A model generated the notes under the pieces. The model was not told where the DNA came from. It ran no database searches and saw nothing but the letters and a program-made list of their open reading frames with translations. Source: Heterotrichella gracilis (lineage: Eukaryota; Sar; Xanthophyceae; Tribonematales; Xanthonemataceae). From it: DNA of 62,534 bases. The stretch is from the NCBI GenBank assembly GCA_032358255.1, contig JAULBX010025375.1, positions 1-62,534 on the forward strand, written 5' to 3'. Both the position numbers and the translations under genes were made by a program. Below, piece after piece: positions 36,716-47,797 of this stretch (the first letter of the stretch is position 1; each line of letters starts with the position of its first letter).

Positions 36716-38712
36716 ATGTTTCCGCCAAGGATACCTTTGAGGAGGGTGTTTCGGGCGGTAAGTGCTCGTGTATGTGTTCATCAGTGGGTGAACACAATGG
36801 TTTTGTCGTTGCTTTCGGAACATGCACTTCGAGAGCTTCAACCGGTGCCAACCTGGTGTGTGCCCACTGGCGTGCAGATATGGTGCCTCGTGGCAATAGG
36901 ACTGTTGGGCGCACTACCTGCTATGGTTGCTGAGTTTCGAAGGCACAACTACAACGTACACTATCAAGGTATGGCGTTAGTCAGGATCACAACCTGTCCA
37001 TGCCCAGCTTTTGGGACTCCTCTGAAGCTCACATTGCTCCTGGGTAACTCACTCACCGTGGACTTGGGTGTTGCAGCATGGTTTGTGGGCGGGATATTCG
37101 TCTGGCTGGCAGTGCCAGTCACAGTCTACGAGGTAAGCCCTTATTTGGCAGCTGCTGTGTGGCTCTGCGCAGTGGGATTGCTTGGGTTGGGACAAAGCAG
37201 TGCTGCTGCTGCAGGTGGCCATGCACCTGGAGTACTTCTCACGGCCAAAGCTGCAAATAAGGGTCATACGCATCCTGTGGATGGTGCCTGTGTATGCCGT
37301 GGACGCCTGGTTTGCCCTCCGGTTCCAGAACGCCAGGCCGTACCTCAACACAGCTAGGGAGTTCTACGAGGCGTATGTCATCTACAACTTCTACTGCTAC
37401 CTGTTGGCGTATTTGGAAGAAGAATATGGCGACGTGAACGTGTACTTTTCCACCAAGGACCCTATCAAGCAGCTATGGCCGGTCAGCTACATTGTGAAGC
37501 CATGGGAGCCTGGTGCACAGTTCTTCTGGGAAAGCAAGAAAGGCGTGCTGTCATACGTCATCTTGAGGCCACTCATGACACTCGCAGCGCTACTTGCCAC
37601 CTGGATGGGCATCTATGGGGATGGCCACTTGTCGTTAACCACAGCAGCTCCCTACATCATGGCCGTCACCAATTTTTCACAGATATGGGCGCTCTACTGC
37701 TTGGTGCTGCTGTATGATGGGACACACGATGAGCTCAAGCCCATCCGCCCACTGTCCAAGTTCATCTGCATCAAGGCAGTGGTTTTCTTCTCGTTCTGGC
37801 AAGGGGTGGTGATCTCGGGGCTGGTGACACTGGGGGTCATCAAGGCCACGCACTCCTGGTCAACGTATGATGCTGGGGATGTTGGGGATGGCATCCAGGA
37901 TTTCCTCATCTGTGTGGAGATGTTCATCGCAGCCCTGGCGCATGCCTATTCTTTCCCCCCAAGGGTAAGCTTCTGCCACCAAGTTATGTCAAGATTGCTT
38001 GGCCGCCCCCCCTGTGGCCACCTTGTTGACAAAATACCAGTTGCTGCCATGGCCATTGAAGCCTCACAGCTGGTCTTGCTTGCTTCATCTTAAGTTTATT
38101 TTATGCCTATATTGCCCTACCATTTTTGCAGGATTATTTGGATCCCAGCCACCCGCCCTATGGCTTGTTCCGCAACCTGCGCCGCATGTTTGACGTCACT
38201 GACGTGATGGACGATGTACAGCTGGTGGTAGATGACACAGTGACGCGCACAGCAGACAACATCTCAGGTGCTGGCCAGACTGCTTGGCGCCATGGCAAGC
38301 GGGTCACCAAGACAGTCATGAAGCAGCCAAAAGCATTGCTGATGATGTTTGGCAAGCGGTATGTACTGTTGCATGCATATGCAACCTCTTTGCATGTACG
38401 TGCAATGCCGTTGCATGGCAATAAGTGAGTACGCCTGCATAAATGTAACTACAATTTTCAGCTGAACACTGCATGCCAAATCTGCAGTGGTTACTGGCAA
38501 TTCTCACTTCAGGCATTGGCAGCCTACCCCACCATTTGCACGCAACCGTCCTCTTGTGCTTCAGCACCATTTTGATTGCCACGTGTTTGCATTGCAGGAT
38601 GGGCAACTCCAAAAACTACGCTGAGTTTGACGATGAGTCAGATTCAGACTCTGCTGACCGGCAACGTGCTTTGCTGCAGTATTCTCTACACGAGGGCCCG
38701 TTCACAGATTGA
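36716..38712 (+). CDS. TMEM184/LAZ1-type seven-pass membrane protein (Ost-alpha family, DUF300)
   Basis: Member of the organic solute transporter alpha/TMEM184 family; the plant LAZ1 members act at the vacuolar membrane, substrate unknown. Exons 36716-36757, 36878-36968, 37077-37132, 37215-37964, 38132-38358, 38598-38712 close to 426 aa. Membrane segments: IWCLVAIGLLGALPAMVA, AWFVGGIFVWLAVPVTVY, RVIRILWMVPVYAVDAWFAL, EAYVIYNFYCYLLAYL, VLSYVILRPLMTLAALLATW, IMAVTNFSQIWALYCLVLLY, and a segment around FFSFWQGVVISGLVTLGVI. Family motifs seen include HLEYFSRPKLQ, RILWMVPVYA, YEAYVIYNF, LKPIRPLSKFICIKAVVFFSFWQ and a His/Tyr C-terminal helix (AHAYSFPPRDY). The tail is acidic (DDESDSDSAD). Codable sequence just past the stop in another frame is discussed in Part 2. 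Confidence 0.93.
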
Positions 38713-39920
38713 TACACAGGAGCCACCCAGTGCTGACCAAGCGGGGAGCTACCAGCGCCTGGGTGACGAGCCGCTGCACCAAGATGGGCACCAAGCTGCC
38801 GGGGCAAATACAGCATGACGCGCTGGTGCACTTCTTTAATTCGTTGTGTATGATTATCCATGGCATTTACGAGCAACGTCAATGGATTTAACTAATCGTT
38901 GCATTTCTGGTGCCATTGTATCATTAATCTTTTTCAGCAGCTTGTCTTTCCTGTCCTGTCATGGACCTGGCCCAGGGTGTTGTTTCAATTCAGCAGGCAT
39001 ATTATTGAACCGGGGGAAACCCATCATCATGGGATAGGGTTATCATGGAATGCACAATTGGTACAGTGTCATCTATGAGCAGGCACTGCAACCATGGGGG
39101 TGGCATGACACTGGCCACAGGTTGGTCCGCTACTAGGTCAGCACGCTGTCCGCAGTTGCTGGGTAGCAATGTAACTAGTACAACTCAGATCACCGGGATA
39201 ATCCTCCTCCCATAGGGCCGCAGCCGCTGAGGTACCTGAGTCGTCTTGAGCCCTACGGCATGGACTCAGCTGAGTCAGATTCTGAATCCGTCAGGCGCTG
39301 GCCCAGGGGATGGCTTTAAATCAGACTGTCTGCAGTGCAGCTTGGACTCCACATGGTTCCATTTTTTCCGCGGCAATGCTGGAAACCTTGATGTGTACTG
39401 ATTGGATAATTGCTCCACTTTTGTGTGATGCATTATTTTCTCAGTATCGCGATCAGTGGTGTACATCGGGTGACAGTGCACATCTGCCAACTTGGAGTGA
39501 CTGCTAACAAGGAGAAGGTCGGTACTCTGCTGCCACCTTGCCATCTTGGTGCTTCCGCCATCAATGAAGGAACAGAAGTTGGTTATGTCCATTGGTTGAA
39601 CGTGCACATCGGTGTTACAAGTGGTGGTTGTGTGTACAGGGAGTTTCGTGGAACATGAAACGGGGTGAACACCCTCAATACACACTTGACAATGCAAAGT
39701 TCTTTGACAACACTCGTCACCCGTGCTGCTGTCTGGCTGTTGCCCATAGGCCACGACCCACTAACATACCACCATGCGCAGTCACTTACACCAGCTGCCA
39801 GCACACAGAGGTTGTCTCAAGCACAAATGAGTACTCAGTCAGTTCACAGTGCAGCCGTTCATAGTAAGGCATGTCCGATCGCTCAGAATGCGTGCGAGTG
39901 GGACCACATCCTCCATTTCC
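38713..39920. other. intergenic between convergent TMEM184 and UBC7 genes
   Basis: Contains two short coding-like stretches on the plus strand (frame ending at 38818, and about 39215-39320) that may belong to the TMEM184 tail, otherwise no supported gene. Remaining sequence is AT-richer and shows no repeat of note. Confidence 0.5.
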
Positions 39921-40818
39921 TCACAACATTTCTTGAGATTTCCTCACTATGCGAGAGGTTTTGCGCTTGAACTCATCCCTGTTTTCTCTCCACTCCTTGG
40001 CAGCATCAATGTTGGCAGGAGACTCGTCGTTGGGAGAGGACAGCATGGAGATTATGGAGATCATGATTGTTTCCACCTGCAACCCCATACACACCACGTT
40101 CAGCATTCAACAGCTGCAGGAAACAGGTTGTGGAAGTGTTACTGGTTGTGCATGCATTGCAATTTTCCTGGGTTGTGGCATGTGCCAGTGCTGCAGACAT
40201 ACCGTGTGCACCGGTGACCAGCGCTCTGCAGCTGTCTCGTAGCCGTGTGGATCGTCGCCTGGGTTGTGCAGGATGGAGATGCATACCCTTCCATCGGGAT
40301 ACACTGGAACAGCAGGACACACACACACTGTGAGGGCCAGGTCACCAATGGGGTTGGCAGGCCAACAATAAACACCCAAGTGAACAGTACCATTGGGATG
40401 CCACATCTCTGACGTGAACCTGCAGTTTGGTGGTGAGTTGGGATAATCCGAAGGAAAGCTGAGAACAGCATTGAAGAAACCTCCCTCACTGCAGAGCACA
40501 GGGTCAGTGTGTCAGTTCCCCCTGTAGTCCCCAGCTGGCATCCAACTGCTGGTACCACGAAACCACAACTTACTAGAGCGTATCAGGAGGCCCCATTATG
40601 GTGACTTGCCACTCAAACAAGTTGACGTCGTCAACAAGGCCAGCAGAAAACCCGTCCACGGGGTTCTTGGTGAGCTCTGCAGTAGCCAGCACCTAGTTGG
40701 GTGAAGGATGCTACGAGAAGGTGACTGCAAAAGGTGGAGACCCCAAAGCAACTGCACCTTTCAATTGTTTCCGAAGAAGAAGAGCTGCGTGTGACTGTGC
40801 ATCGGTTGCAGAAGCCAT
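39921..40818 (-). CDS. UBC7: ubiquitin-conjugating enzyme E2, UBC7/UBE2G type
   Basis: E2 enzyme that passes ubiquitin to substrates, with the UBC7 class acting in ER-associated degradation. Exons 40758-40818, 40574-40676, 40391-40488, 40203-40303, 39921-40076 close to 172 aa, usual for the class. Visible: [30 protein letters not shown], the HPN triad (85-87, split by an intron after the Asn codon's neighbour base), catalytic Cys95 in GRVCISIL, and the class-specific acidic loop [11 protein letters not shown] just after the Cys. The C-terminus reads [26 protein letters not shown] as in plant UBC7/13/14. No junction copies in its introns. Confidence 0.96.
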
Positions 40819-41224
40819 ATCGTTGGAGCAACAAAACCCAGTGGCCCAAGCCTTCAAATAAGGGCGTCTTTCGGTTTTGAGCACCAGTCAGATTTCAACC
40901 AGTTGCAGTCGCCAAGGCTGCAGTGCAGCAGGACTGGACACGGCCCAAGAACTCAACCCAGCTGTCCAGTGCCAAGAGGTAACGAGACGAGGGACTGTGT
41001 GTACAAGGATTCGACTTTTGCCCTGGGCAGCGTCCTGATTTGAAACAACAGAAGTGGCTGAAAACGGGACACGCAGAAAAACTGTAGAGGAAGACGGCAG
41101 GTCGAGAAATGCAGAATTACACGACAGGTCTACGTCAGGAATGTATGAAGAAGACATTGCCACAATGCTTTCATATGGAGCAGACAGTTTTACCTCTCGC
41201 CGAGTCACGGGCTGACGGCAGGGA

Positions 41225-41262
41225 AACCCTAAACCCTAGACCCTGCAGGCATAAACCCTATC
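41225..41262. repeat. interstitial CCCTAAA tract
   Basis: AAACCCTAAACCCTAGACCC followed by GCAGGCATAAACCCTA in intergenic sequence upstream of UBC7. Confidence 0.8.
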
Positions 41263-41372
41263 GTAGGGACGTCACCCTTGAGGGATTTTTACCACTGTCA
41301 ACTCAACTCTCCATCCAAAGTTCAAGGACCTCGTCAGGGCCTGGCCTGCTGGCCCTCACCAGACTTTGAAAG

Positions 41373-41476
41373 GAGAAGAAATACAGAAAGGGAAGTGCGC
41401 GTCACGGTGAAACCCCGATTATATAATCAGGGTGAACATCAGACAAACGCGCACTTCCCTTTCTGTCTTTCTTATG
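41373..41476. repeat. long inverted repeat with 20-bp perfect arms
   Basis: ACAGAAAGGGAAGTGCGCGT (41383-41402) and ACGCGCACTTCCCTTTCTGT (41447-41466) are perfect reverse complements; with one mismatch the arms extend to about 27 bases. The loop contains the 12-bp palindrome GATTATATAATC. It could be a small MITE-like element or a hairpin-forming regulatory RNA source; no flanking target-site duplication is evident to me. Confidence 0.85.
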
Positions 41477-42249
41477 GGCTTTAGCGATCGTTCACGACTT
41501 TCGCAATAATTGCCTCAAGGAAGGTGTTGGAATTTCTTTTGTTACATCTTAGAATTCACACCAATGCTTCACATACAATCCAGTGTATGCTCATGTGTGC
41601 GGCGGTAGCGGTGCAAGGAGGGCTGAGACGGTTGCCAATACTGGAAAAAACATCCAACGGTCAATGCAACCAATGGAGAACTTTGCGGAAATGACTAGCT
41701 TTACTAGTAGTAAAATGGGTGCGATGTATAAGTACTTGAAGCATGCCTCTAGCCGGCTGGAACAACCCTCAATTGTCAGTAGTAAAAATTGACAGCGTTG
41801 TGCGTGACTAGAATAGTTACTACAGTATCCTGCTGATCACAGACAGGTCTCTACGGTACACTGCGGAAGCATTTTTGTGTATGGTGGGAATATGGGTAGT
41901 ACTACTAAGATCCACAGTGCGCGGGTAACAATGTAGCCTGTTGACAATGACAGTAATAAACTGTAAACGTCGACATAATGTAGGTGGAAACAGCAAAACC
42001 AAGCCAAAAGAAATTGCTGGTAATATGGGTATGTAGGAGGCATTGATGATGTAAATTGCGCAGATATGCAGCACAAAACATAGGCTGTTGGTCAAGCTGC
42101 AAGGATTTATCCTAGCTGTACCTCCTTGAAAGCACGATCATGCTGTATGAAAGTGGTTTGATCGGTAGAGTTGGCAGCAAAAACAGCATAAAGGTAGCAC
42201 TTCAAATCCATTCACTTTTATAAAAGGTATTCAACTACAAGTGACAAAA

Positions 42250-45200
42250 CTAAATAATTGCAGACAGGGCAGACCTGAGGCTGCCAAGGAACAGCGATCG
42301 CCTGTTCTCGCTCCTGGGAGCATGTGGCTGCACAGTCATCCGGTCTCCAAGCAGCATGCGGCGGTTGGTGGGCGGCTGCGGGGCCGCAGCTGCTTGCAGC
42401 AGTGCCTCCATTGGCTGAGTGAAATCAGCACGCTCATACTTGTTGAACTTGAAGTCATCACCAAATAGGCCTGACACCCGGAAGTCCGACTCCTTGCCCT
42501 TCATCAGCACCTCCCCGTTTTCCGCGGTGTCAGTGAACTCCCCTGGCGTGGTGCCATGGGCAGTCTGCCCGATGATGCCGTTCCACTGCTCCCCAGCCAC
42601 CGGCATGGTCTTGGTTTTCACCTGAAAATAAACAAAAAAAAGATAAATAAAATGACGGATACATAATAATGATTTCTACAATTACAAGGAAAGGCCTCCA
42701 GGCAGAGCACCACTTCATGCCATGTGATGCAGGTCTGGCGATAATCAACAAGCCAGCAATTTCTTTTTCCAATAATGCTTAACAGCTTTGCAGCCCGTCC
42801 TTGAGCATGCACTTTGCTTCAGGACAGATAAGCAGAGATGGCATTGATGTGATCACTGCCCTCCTGTCCACTACATCTCCTCTACCGTACCTGGAAATCA
42901 AGGTGATCCTCGCCCTTGCCGCTGTATGCCCAGAACCTGAAGGAGGGCACGTCGATCATGATGCTCTCGCCCTCCCGGATGCCTGGGTAAAACATGGTCA
43001 TGTTGAAGCCAGGGAACTCCACCGTCACCCCTGGCGTCATCACCGACGTCATCTCCTGCCCGTCAACCTCCACAGTCACATGGCCATTGCCCACCGCCTC
43101 GATGCGAATGCGGGTTTCTGCCTCACCCTGCCCGCGCCCAAGCTTGACCCCCATGGCCTTGGCGAAGGTGTTGAGCGTGTTCTCGTTGTCAAAGTTGGTG
43201 AACTGCACGTTCAGCTGGTACTGGGGGGTTGACAGCTCGTTGTACACACCACCTGAAATGACAAAGGAAATGAATAAATATACGGATGAGGAAATAAAGC
43301 ACGATCCTGTATCCCAAGGCCACACGTAAACAATAAGATGAAACAAAAATAAATAGGATATAAATAAATAAATATAGGTTTTAACAGACGGCGTTGATTC
43401 AAAAGAGGATTTAGTGAAAGAACCTACCTGAGAAGCCGAACACGTTGTACCAGTGGCCATCGAAGCCCATAAAGTGGGGATCGCCCACGTGGGCTCCGGA
43501 GGGGGGCTCGGGGGCTGGGGGTGGGGGGGTAGGTGGTGGGGGGTCATCCAACCCACCTCCACTGGGTCCTGCAGGCAATTGAGATTGCAGTGAGTAGTCT
43601 GCAATGTCCCAGCCAGGTTTGGATTTGATCACAGGGGCCATGGAGGGACCCTCAAGAATGCAAGGTTTGTTTAACACAAGTTTTGCATGTTCACAAGGAT
43701 GTGCATATTCCTCGATTCATCTTGTCATGATAAATGGCTCCATGTGCAGTGCACATAAGTGGGTTGGTTGAGTGGGTGCGTACCATCAGGGGGTGCAAAG
43801 CTGGGCGGCGAGTACTGGGGAGGTGATGCGATTGGCGACGGTGGTGGCGGGGAATCCACTGGGCTGGGAGGTGGTGGGCTGGGTGCCGGTGGTGGTGGGG
43901 ATGGAGATGGTGGCGCCGGGGATGGTGGTGTTGGAATTGGGGATGGGGGCGTAGGCGAAGGCGGTGTGGGTGAAGGCGGCGCAGGGGATGGTGGTTTTGG
44001 TGGTGGCGGTTTTGGTGGTGGCGGTGTTGGTGGGGTTGGTGGTGGCGGTGCAGGTGATGGTGGCGTTGGCGGGGGAGAGTAAACTGTCGCGCAATACGCA
44101 TCTGCCGCTGCAAGAAGGAACAACAGACGCGGCTGAGTGAACATGCAATGGGGATGTCGTGACACAACCCCACACCCTAAAATACAACCTTTAGGGTGAT
44201 GATGTGACGCAGCCCAAACCCCCATTGACGGGTGTAAACCAATACGCAACATGCAGGCGCCTATCATGGATCAGAACATGAGCACTCTATGTACCCTTAA
44301 CCTTAAACGGCCAGCATACGGCGCACGAGCACAGAACATGGTGCACACTTATCTGCAGCTGAGGAGGGTGTGACCCCGTACACCCTAAAACCCTAATTAG
44401 GGACATGAGCACACCCTTACCTGCATCGCTGGCCAGCTGGGTGCCGTCATACGTGATCCACATGTAGGCCGGCAGGGAAAACTCAAAGTCGGAACCGTAT
44501 TCCAGAGTCCCCACCCCTTGCGTGGTCAGTCCCAGCTTCATGACTGTGCCTGCTGTCATGCAGCCACCCAGGCCGTAGTTCTTGCCATCAGCGGAAGGGT
44601 TGTCGTCAAAGATGCCTGCAAGGGAGTAACGGAAACAATTAGGGAGTAACGGAAACAATGAGTGGTGTTGTTGTTGATGGGAATTGTATGGGGTTTCAAT
44701 AGTATTTGGTGAACCAACCTCAATAAAAAGGGGTGTCGACTAATGTGCAATTTTAACACCAACGGCTCATGCAAAGCCAGTTAATTTTCCATTTCTGGTA
44801 AAAAACAAATCAGGAAAGTGAAGGCTATCAAATGATCGACAAAAGCAATGAAAGGTAAATGCTGTCTAGGGCATCATCGGACATCTGCATTCACCGGACG
44901 CACATGACACGACAAATAGTTTCAAACCCTACGTTAGGGTTTGCGTTAGGGTTTAGGGTTTGCTCCCCACCTGCGGCACAGGAGACTGCACCCACGCCCT
45001 TGCGGCAGTAGGCCCCGCCATTGCCCACATACTGCGTGATGCCAAAGCCATTGGAGGTGGCGGGTGGGGACCATGTGATCACCGCCGAGCCCTTGTCGGT
45101 CCCCGAAAAGCGCAGGAATGTGAGGCTGGTGGGGGGGTAGGGCTTGACGATGGGCCGGGTGGAGATGTCCGCATCCCCAACCTGACTGGTCAGCCCCGCT

Positions 45201-47797
45201 GCATTGGTGATGCTGATTTGGACGCTGTAGAGCCCGCCCAGGACCACGTTGGACAGGATGGTGGAGCCTGCGACAGTGGCTGATGTGGAGGCTGGGATGT
45301 TGGTGATGGGAACGACCACAGTCCCCGCGCTGGCGGAGCACGCAGCTGCGGCATTGGTGGTGGAGCCGTAGTTGGCCCCGGAGGATATCTGAGGAAAAAG
45401 GAAGGGTGGGTATTTATTGAAGTCCATTGAATTCACTGATTAGCACAGTAGTAAAGATTGTTTAACACTGTCCACTGAATTCAGCACTGTTAAACACTGT
45501 GCATTGAATGGATGCACGCCTTGCTGCAATGCAAACCCTACACCCTACACCTGGCCCACATGGCCTCCACCCACCTGGGTGCACGAGTAGATCACGTTCA
45601 CTTTCGTGATGGCGCTGTTGCCGGTGTTGACACCCGTCCAGCTCCACGCCACAGGCAGCGTGGCCAGGCCCCGGGTGATGGTGGGCTTGGTGGTGCCGGT
45701 GCCCCGGTTTGGGGCACTGACCGGGATCGTGATCCGGCTGTTGTCCGCCCCGATCGTGGCAGGGCTCAGCGGCGACTCGAAGGTTGCCGCCACCCCGCTG
45801 GAGGGCAGGCTGTCGCCCGAGTAGGTGTAGAAGTTGGATATCTGGACCTTGTAGAGCCTGCAGGGGGAGGAGGGTTTACGGTTTGGATGGGGTTTTAGGG
45901 TTCTGGCAGGGTAGGTGTAGAAGTTGGACCAGGCAGGGTTGTAGGGTTGTAGGGTTTTGGGGTGACGTTGGCACCGGAGCAGGTGGTAGTGTGTGGGAAA
46001 GTGTTGGTGAACACAAAAAGCAAGGAAGGCATTGGCAAGTAGGTTATTCACTTAGTTAGTTACGTGCATTGGCAAATGAGTGGTACATACACGTATTTAT
46101 AAGAACAGACATGGAGGTGGTCTTACTATGGACCAGTCAGAAGGCAAACCCCAACTCACCCGCCATTGACTATCCCGGGTGTGGTCCCATATGTGAAGGT
46201 CACGCTGCCCCCGATGCTGCTGGTCACGCGGGCAGGGGACTCGGCGGCTGTGCACGCGCGCGTTGCGCCATCCTCAAGCACGTTGACGCACGTCAGGTAG
46301 ATGTACATGCCGGTGGAGGGACCGTTGCCGTTGTTGGTGTCCCCTGCATACGGTGTTTAGGAACCCTCAGGGTGATGGTGCAAACCCTAAGGAGGGTAAA
46401 GTAGATGGAATGGCGTTACGGCTGGGTGACAGTGTACTGGCGCATAGGATTGGGGTTGCATTTTCTTTGACCCCCACACCCTGCACAGCCAGGGTTGGGT
46501 GTGCATGTGTGCATTGCACCTGATTGGCAGAAGTACCCCAATGGCCTGAAGCTCTGATCTATACCGAGCTACAACAGTACTCACATTGCAACTGGCTGAC
46601 TGTGTAGCCCTGGCTGGGAGCCAGATAGATGTTTGGAAACACTCTCAAACCCTAGCCAGCTCTAAACCCTGAAACAGTACTCACATTGCAACTGGCTGAC
46701 TTGGTATCCCAGATTGGAGCCTGGGTTGCCGGTTGCCTGCAGTTGGGGCTGCTGGGGCTGCTTGGTGAGTGCCTGGACTGTGTACCCTTGGGAGGCCTGG
46801 GACTGTGCGCTCTCCACCCCGCTAGTCACTGTGGTCACCTTGACGGAGTAGGTGCTGCAGGGCAAATGGGAGCGTGTTTAAGCTGCTCTAAACCCTGAAC
46901 TCTAAATCAATGAACCCTACACAATCACTGTGGGGACCTGGGCCGAGTAGGTGCTGCGCTGAAGGGCAATTGGGAGGGTGTGTAAGGTTGCTCCACGCCA
47001 GGTTACAAGAATCGGTATGGCTTGGCCAACTGGGAGTAAGTGTGGAGACAGGGCATGTAGGAGTGCGCCAAATGATAAAGGTGAGACTTGGAGACGGTTT
47101 GCAGGGCATAGGCATAAACAATATTTGGTGCGTGTACGCCTTTGCACCACTAGTTGACACTCAAACACACACAGCACCCATGCTGGACCCTTTGCTAGCA
47201 CAGCTTTGCGCAAGGGGCACACATCAGGTTGGTGCGGGTGCCACTCACCCTCCGGGGTTCAAGTCAGGGAGCTTCCTGATGTAGGAGGGGTTGGTTCCAA
47301 AAGCCGTCTGTGCAATTGGGACCACAGGCGAGCCGATGGTGCCGCAGTTTTGTGAGCAAGTGAAGTATGCCTTGTAGGAGGTTGCGGTGCCCACTGCAAA
47401 GGGGAAGGAGTGTGTGTGAAGGGAAGGTCAGGGGCTAAGGCAGCAGCGAGTGGAGCGAGCTGGCTACAGTACCCTGAACTACCTGAACCCTAAACCCTAA
47501 ACCCAGCCATGTCACTTGCCAGTTTGGTGAGTGGCCCCATGCTATGCAAGGAACCACCGGTTGCTCAAGTGGCGGCTGACATCGGGTGAAAGGACATGCA
47601 GTGAGACTGTAGGCTTTACGGCTTAGGATTCAAGGTTTACCTCGTGGGAAGGTGAGCGAGAGACCATAGGTATCGCTCGTGAGGGACAGGGTGGGCTGGC
47701 CAGAGATCTGTGCTTGGGCCAGACCCGTTAGGGTGGCTAGTAGCAAGGGGGCGAAAAGGGAAGCCTTGGCCACCTGGGGGTGTTGTAACCGCGTCAT
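42250..47797 (-). CDS. secreted FN3 / proline-rich / vWD-like extracellular matrix protein
   Basis: Predicted cell-wall or matrix protein. Exons 47641-47797, 47249-47393, 46685-46854, 46160-46343, 45575-45857, 44971-45388, 44421-44615, 43784-44107, 43428-43568, 42891-43252, 42250-42621 close to 916 aa. A signal peptide is clear (LFAPLLLATLTGLAQA, likely cut after residue 29). Residues about 30-450 are beta-rich repeats of fibronectin-III character, clearest at about 385-450 (PPTSLTFLRFSGTDKG..ITWSPPATSNG..ITQYV), with paired cysteines. After a Cys/Gly module (to about 517) comes a hydroxyproline-type linker of SPPPP/PPSPAPP repeats (about 520-625) and a second short one. Then GDPHFMGFDGHWYNVFGFSG opens a von Willebrand D or Root_cap-like domain that runs to about 860, with a basic Arg/Ser-rich end. 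Function in the wall is inferred from domains. The CDS has at least three intron copies of its own exon ends. Confidence 0.88.
44375..44400. repeat. CCCTAAAACCCTAATTAGGG tract near FN3-protein exon 7 donor
   Basis: Two telomere-like repeats on one strand followed by an inverted TTAGGG, 20 bases from the exon 7 donor. The intron to the right of exon 6 has a similar tract at 44931-44962. Confidence 0.75.
45905..45946 (-). repeat. copy of FN3-protein exon 5 acceptor end
   Basis: CCAACTTCTACACCTACCC in the copy matches CCAACTTCTACACCTACTC in the true exon, and the CTCTACAAGGTCC start is degraded to TGCCTGGT. Telomere-derived ACCCTACAACCC lies just outside the copy. Confidence 0.75.
46575..46622 (-). 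repeat. copy of FN3-protein exon 3 donor end
   Basis: GTCAGCCAGTTGCAATGTGAGTACTG is present both at the true donor (46675-46700) and 100 bases downstream of it (46575-46600); upstream exon sequence is also matched with changes. CCCTAAA-type sequence lies between (46650-46672). Confidence 0.93.
46923..46995 (-). repeat. copy of FN3-protein exon 3 acceptor end
   Basis: GCAGCACCTACTCGGCCCAG is a copy of the true GCAGCACCTACTCCGTCAAG, with about 70 bases of flanking intron also matching. Exon 3 is thus flanked by a copy of its start on one side and of its end on the other. Confidence 0.9.

Noticed and set aside
43759..44082. Glycine-rich 107-aa open frame on the plus strand
   Set aside because: It is the antisense of the proline-rich linker exon of the wall protein (CCN repeats read as GGN).
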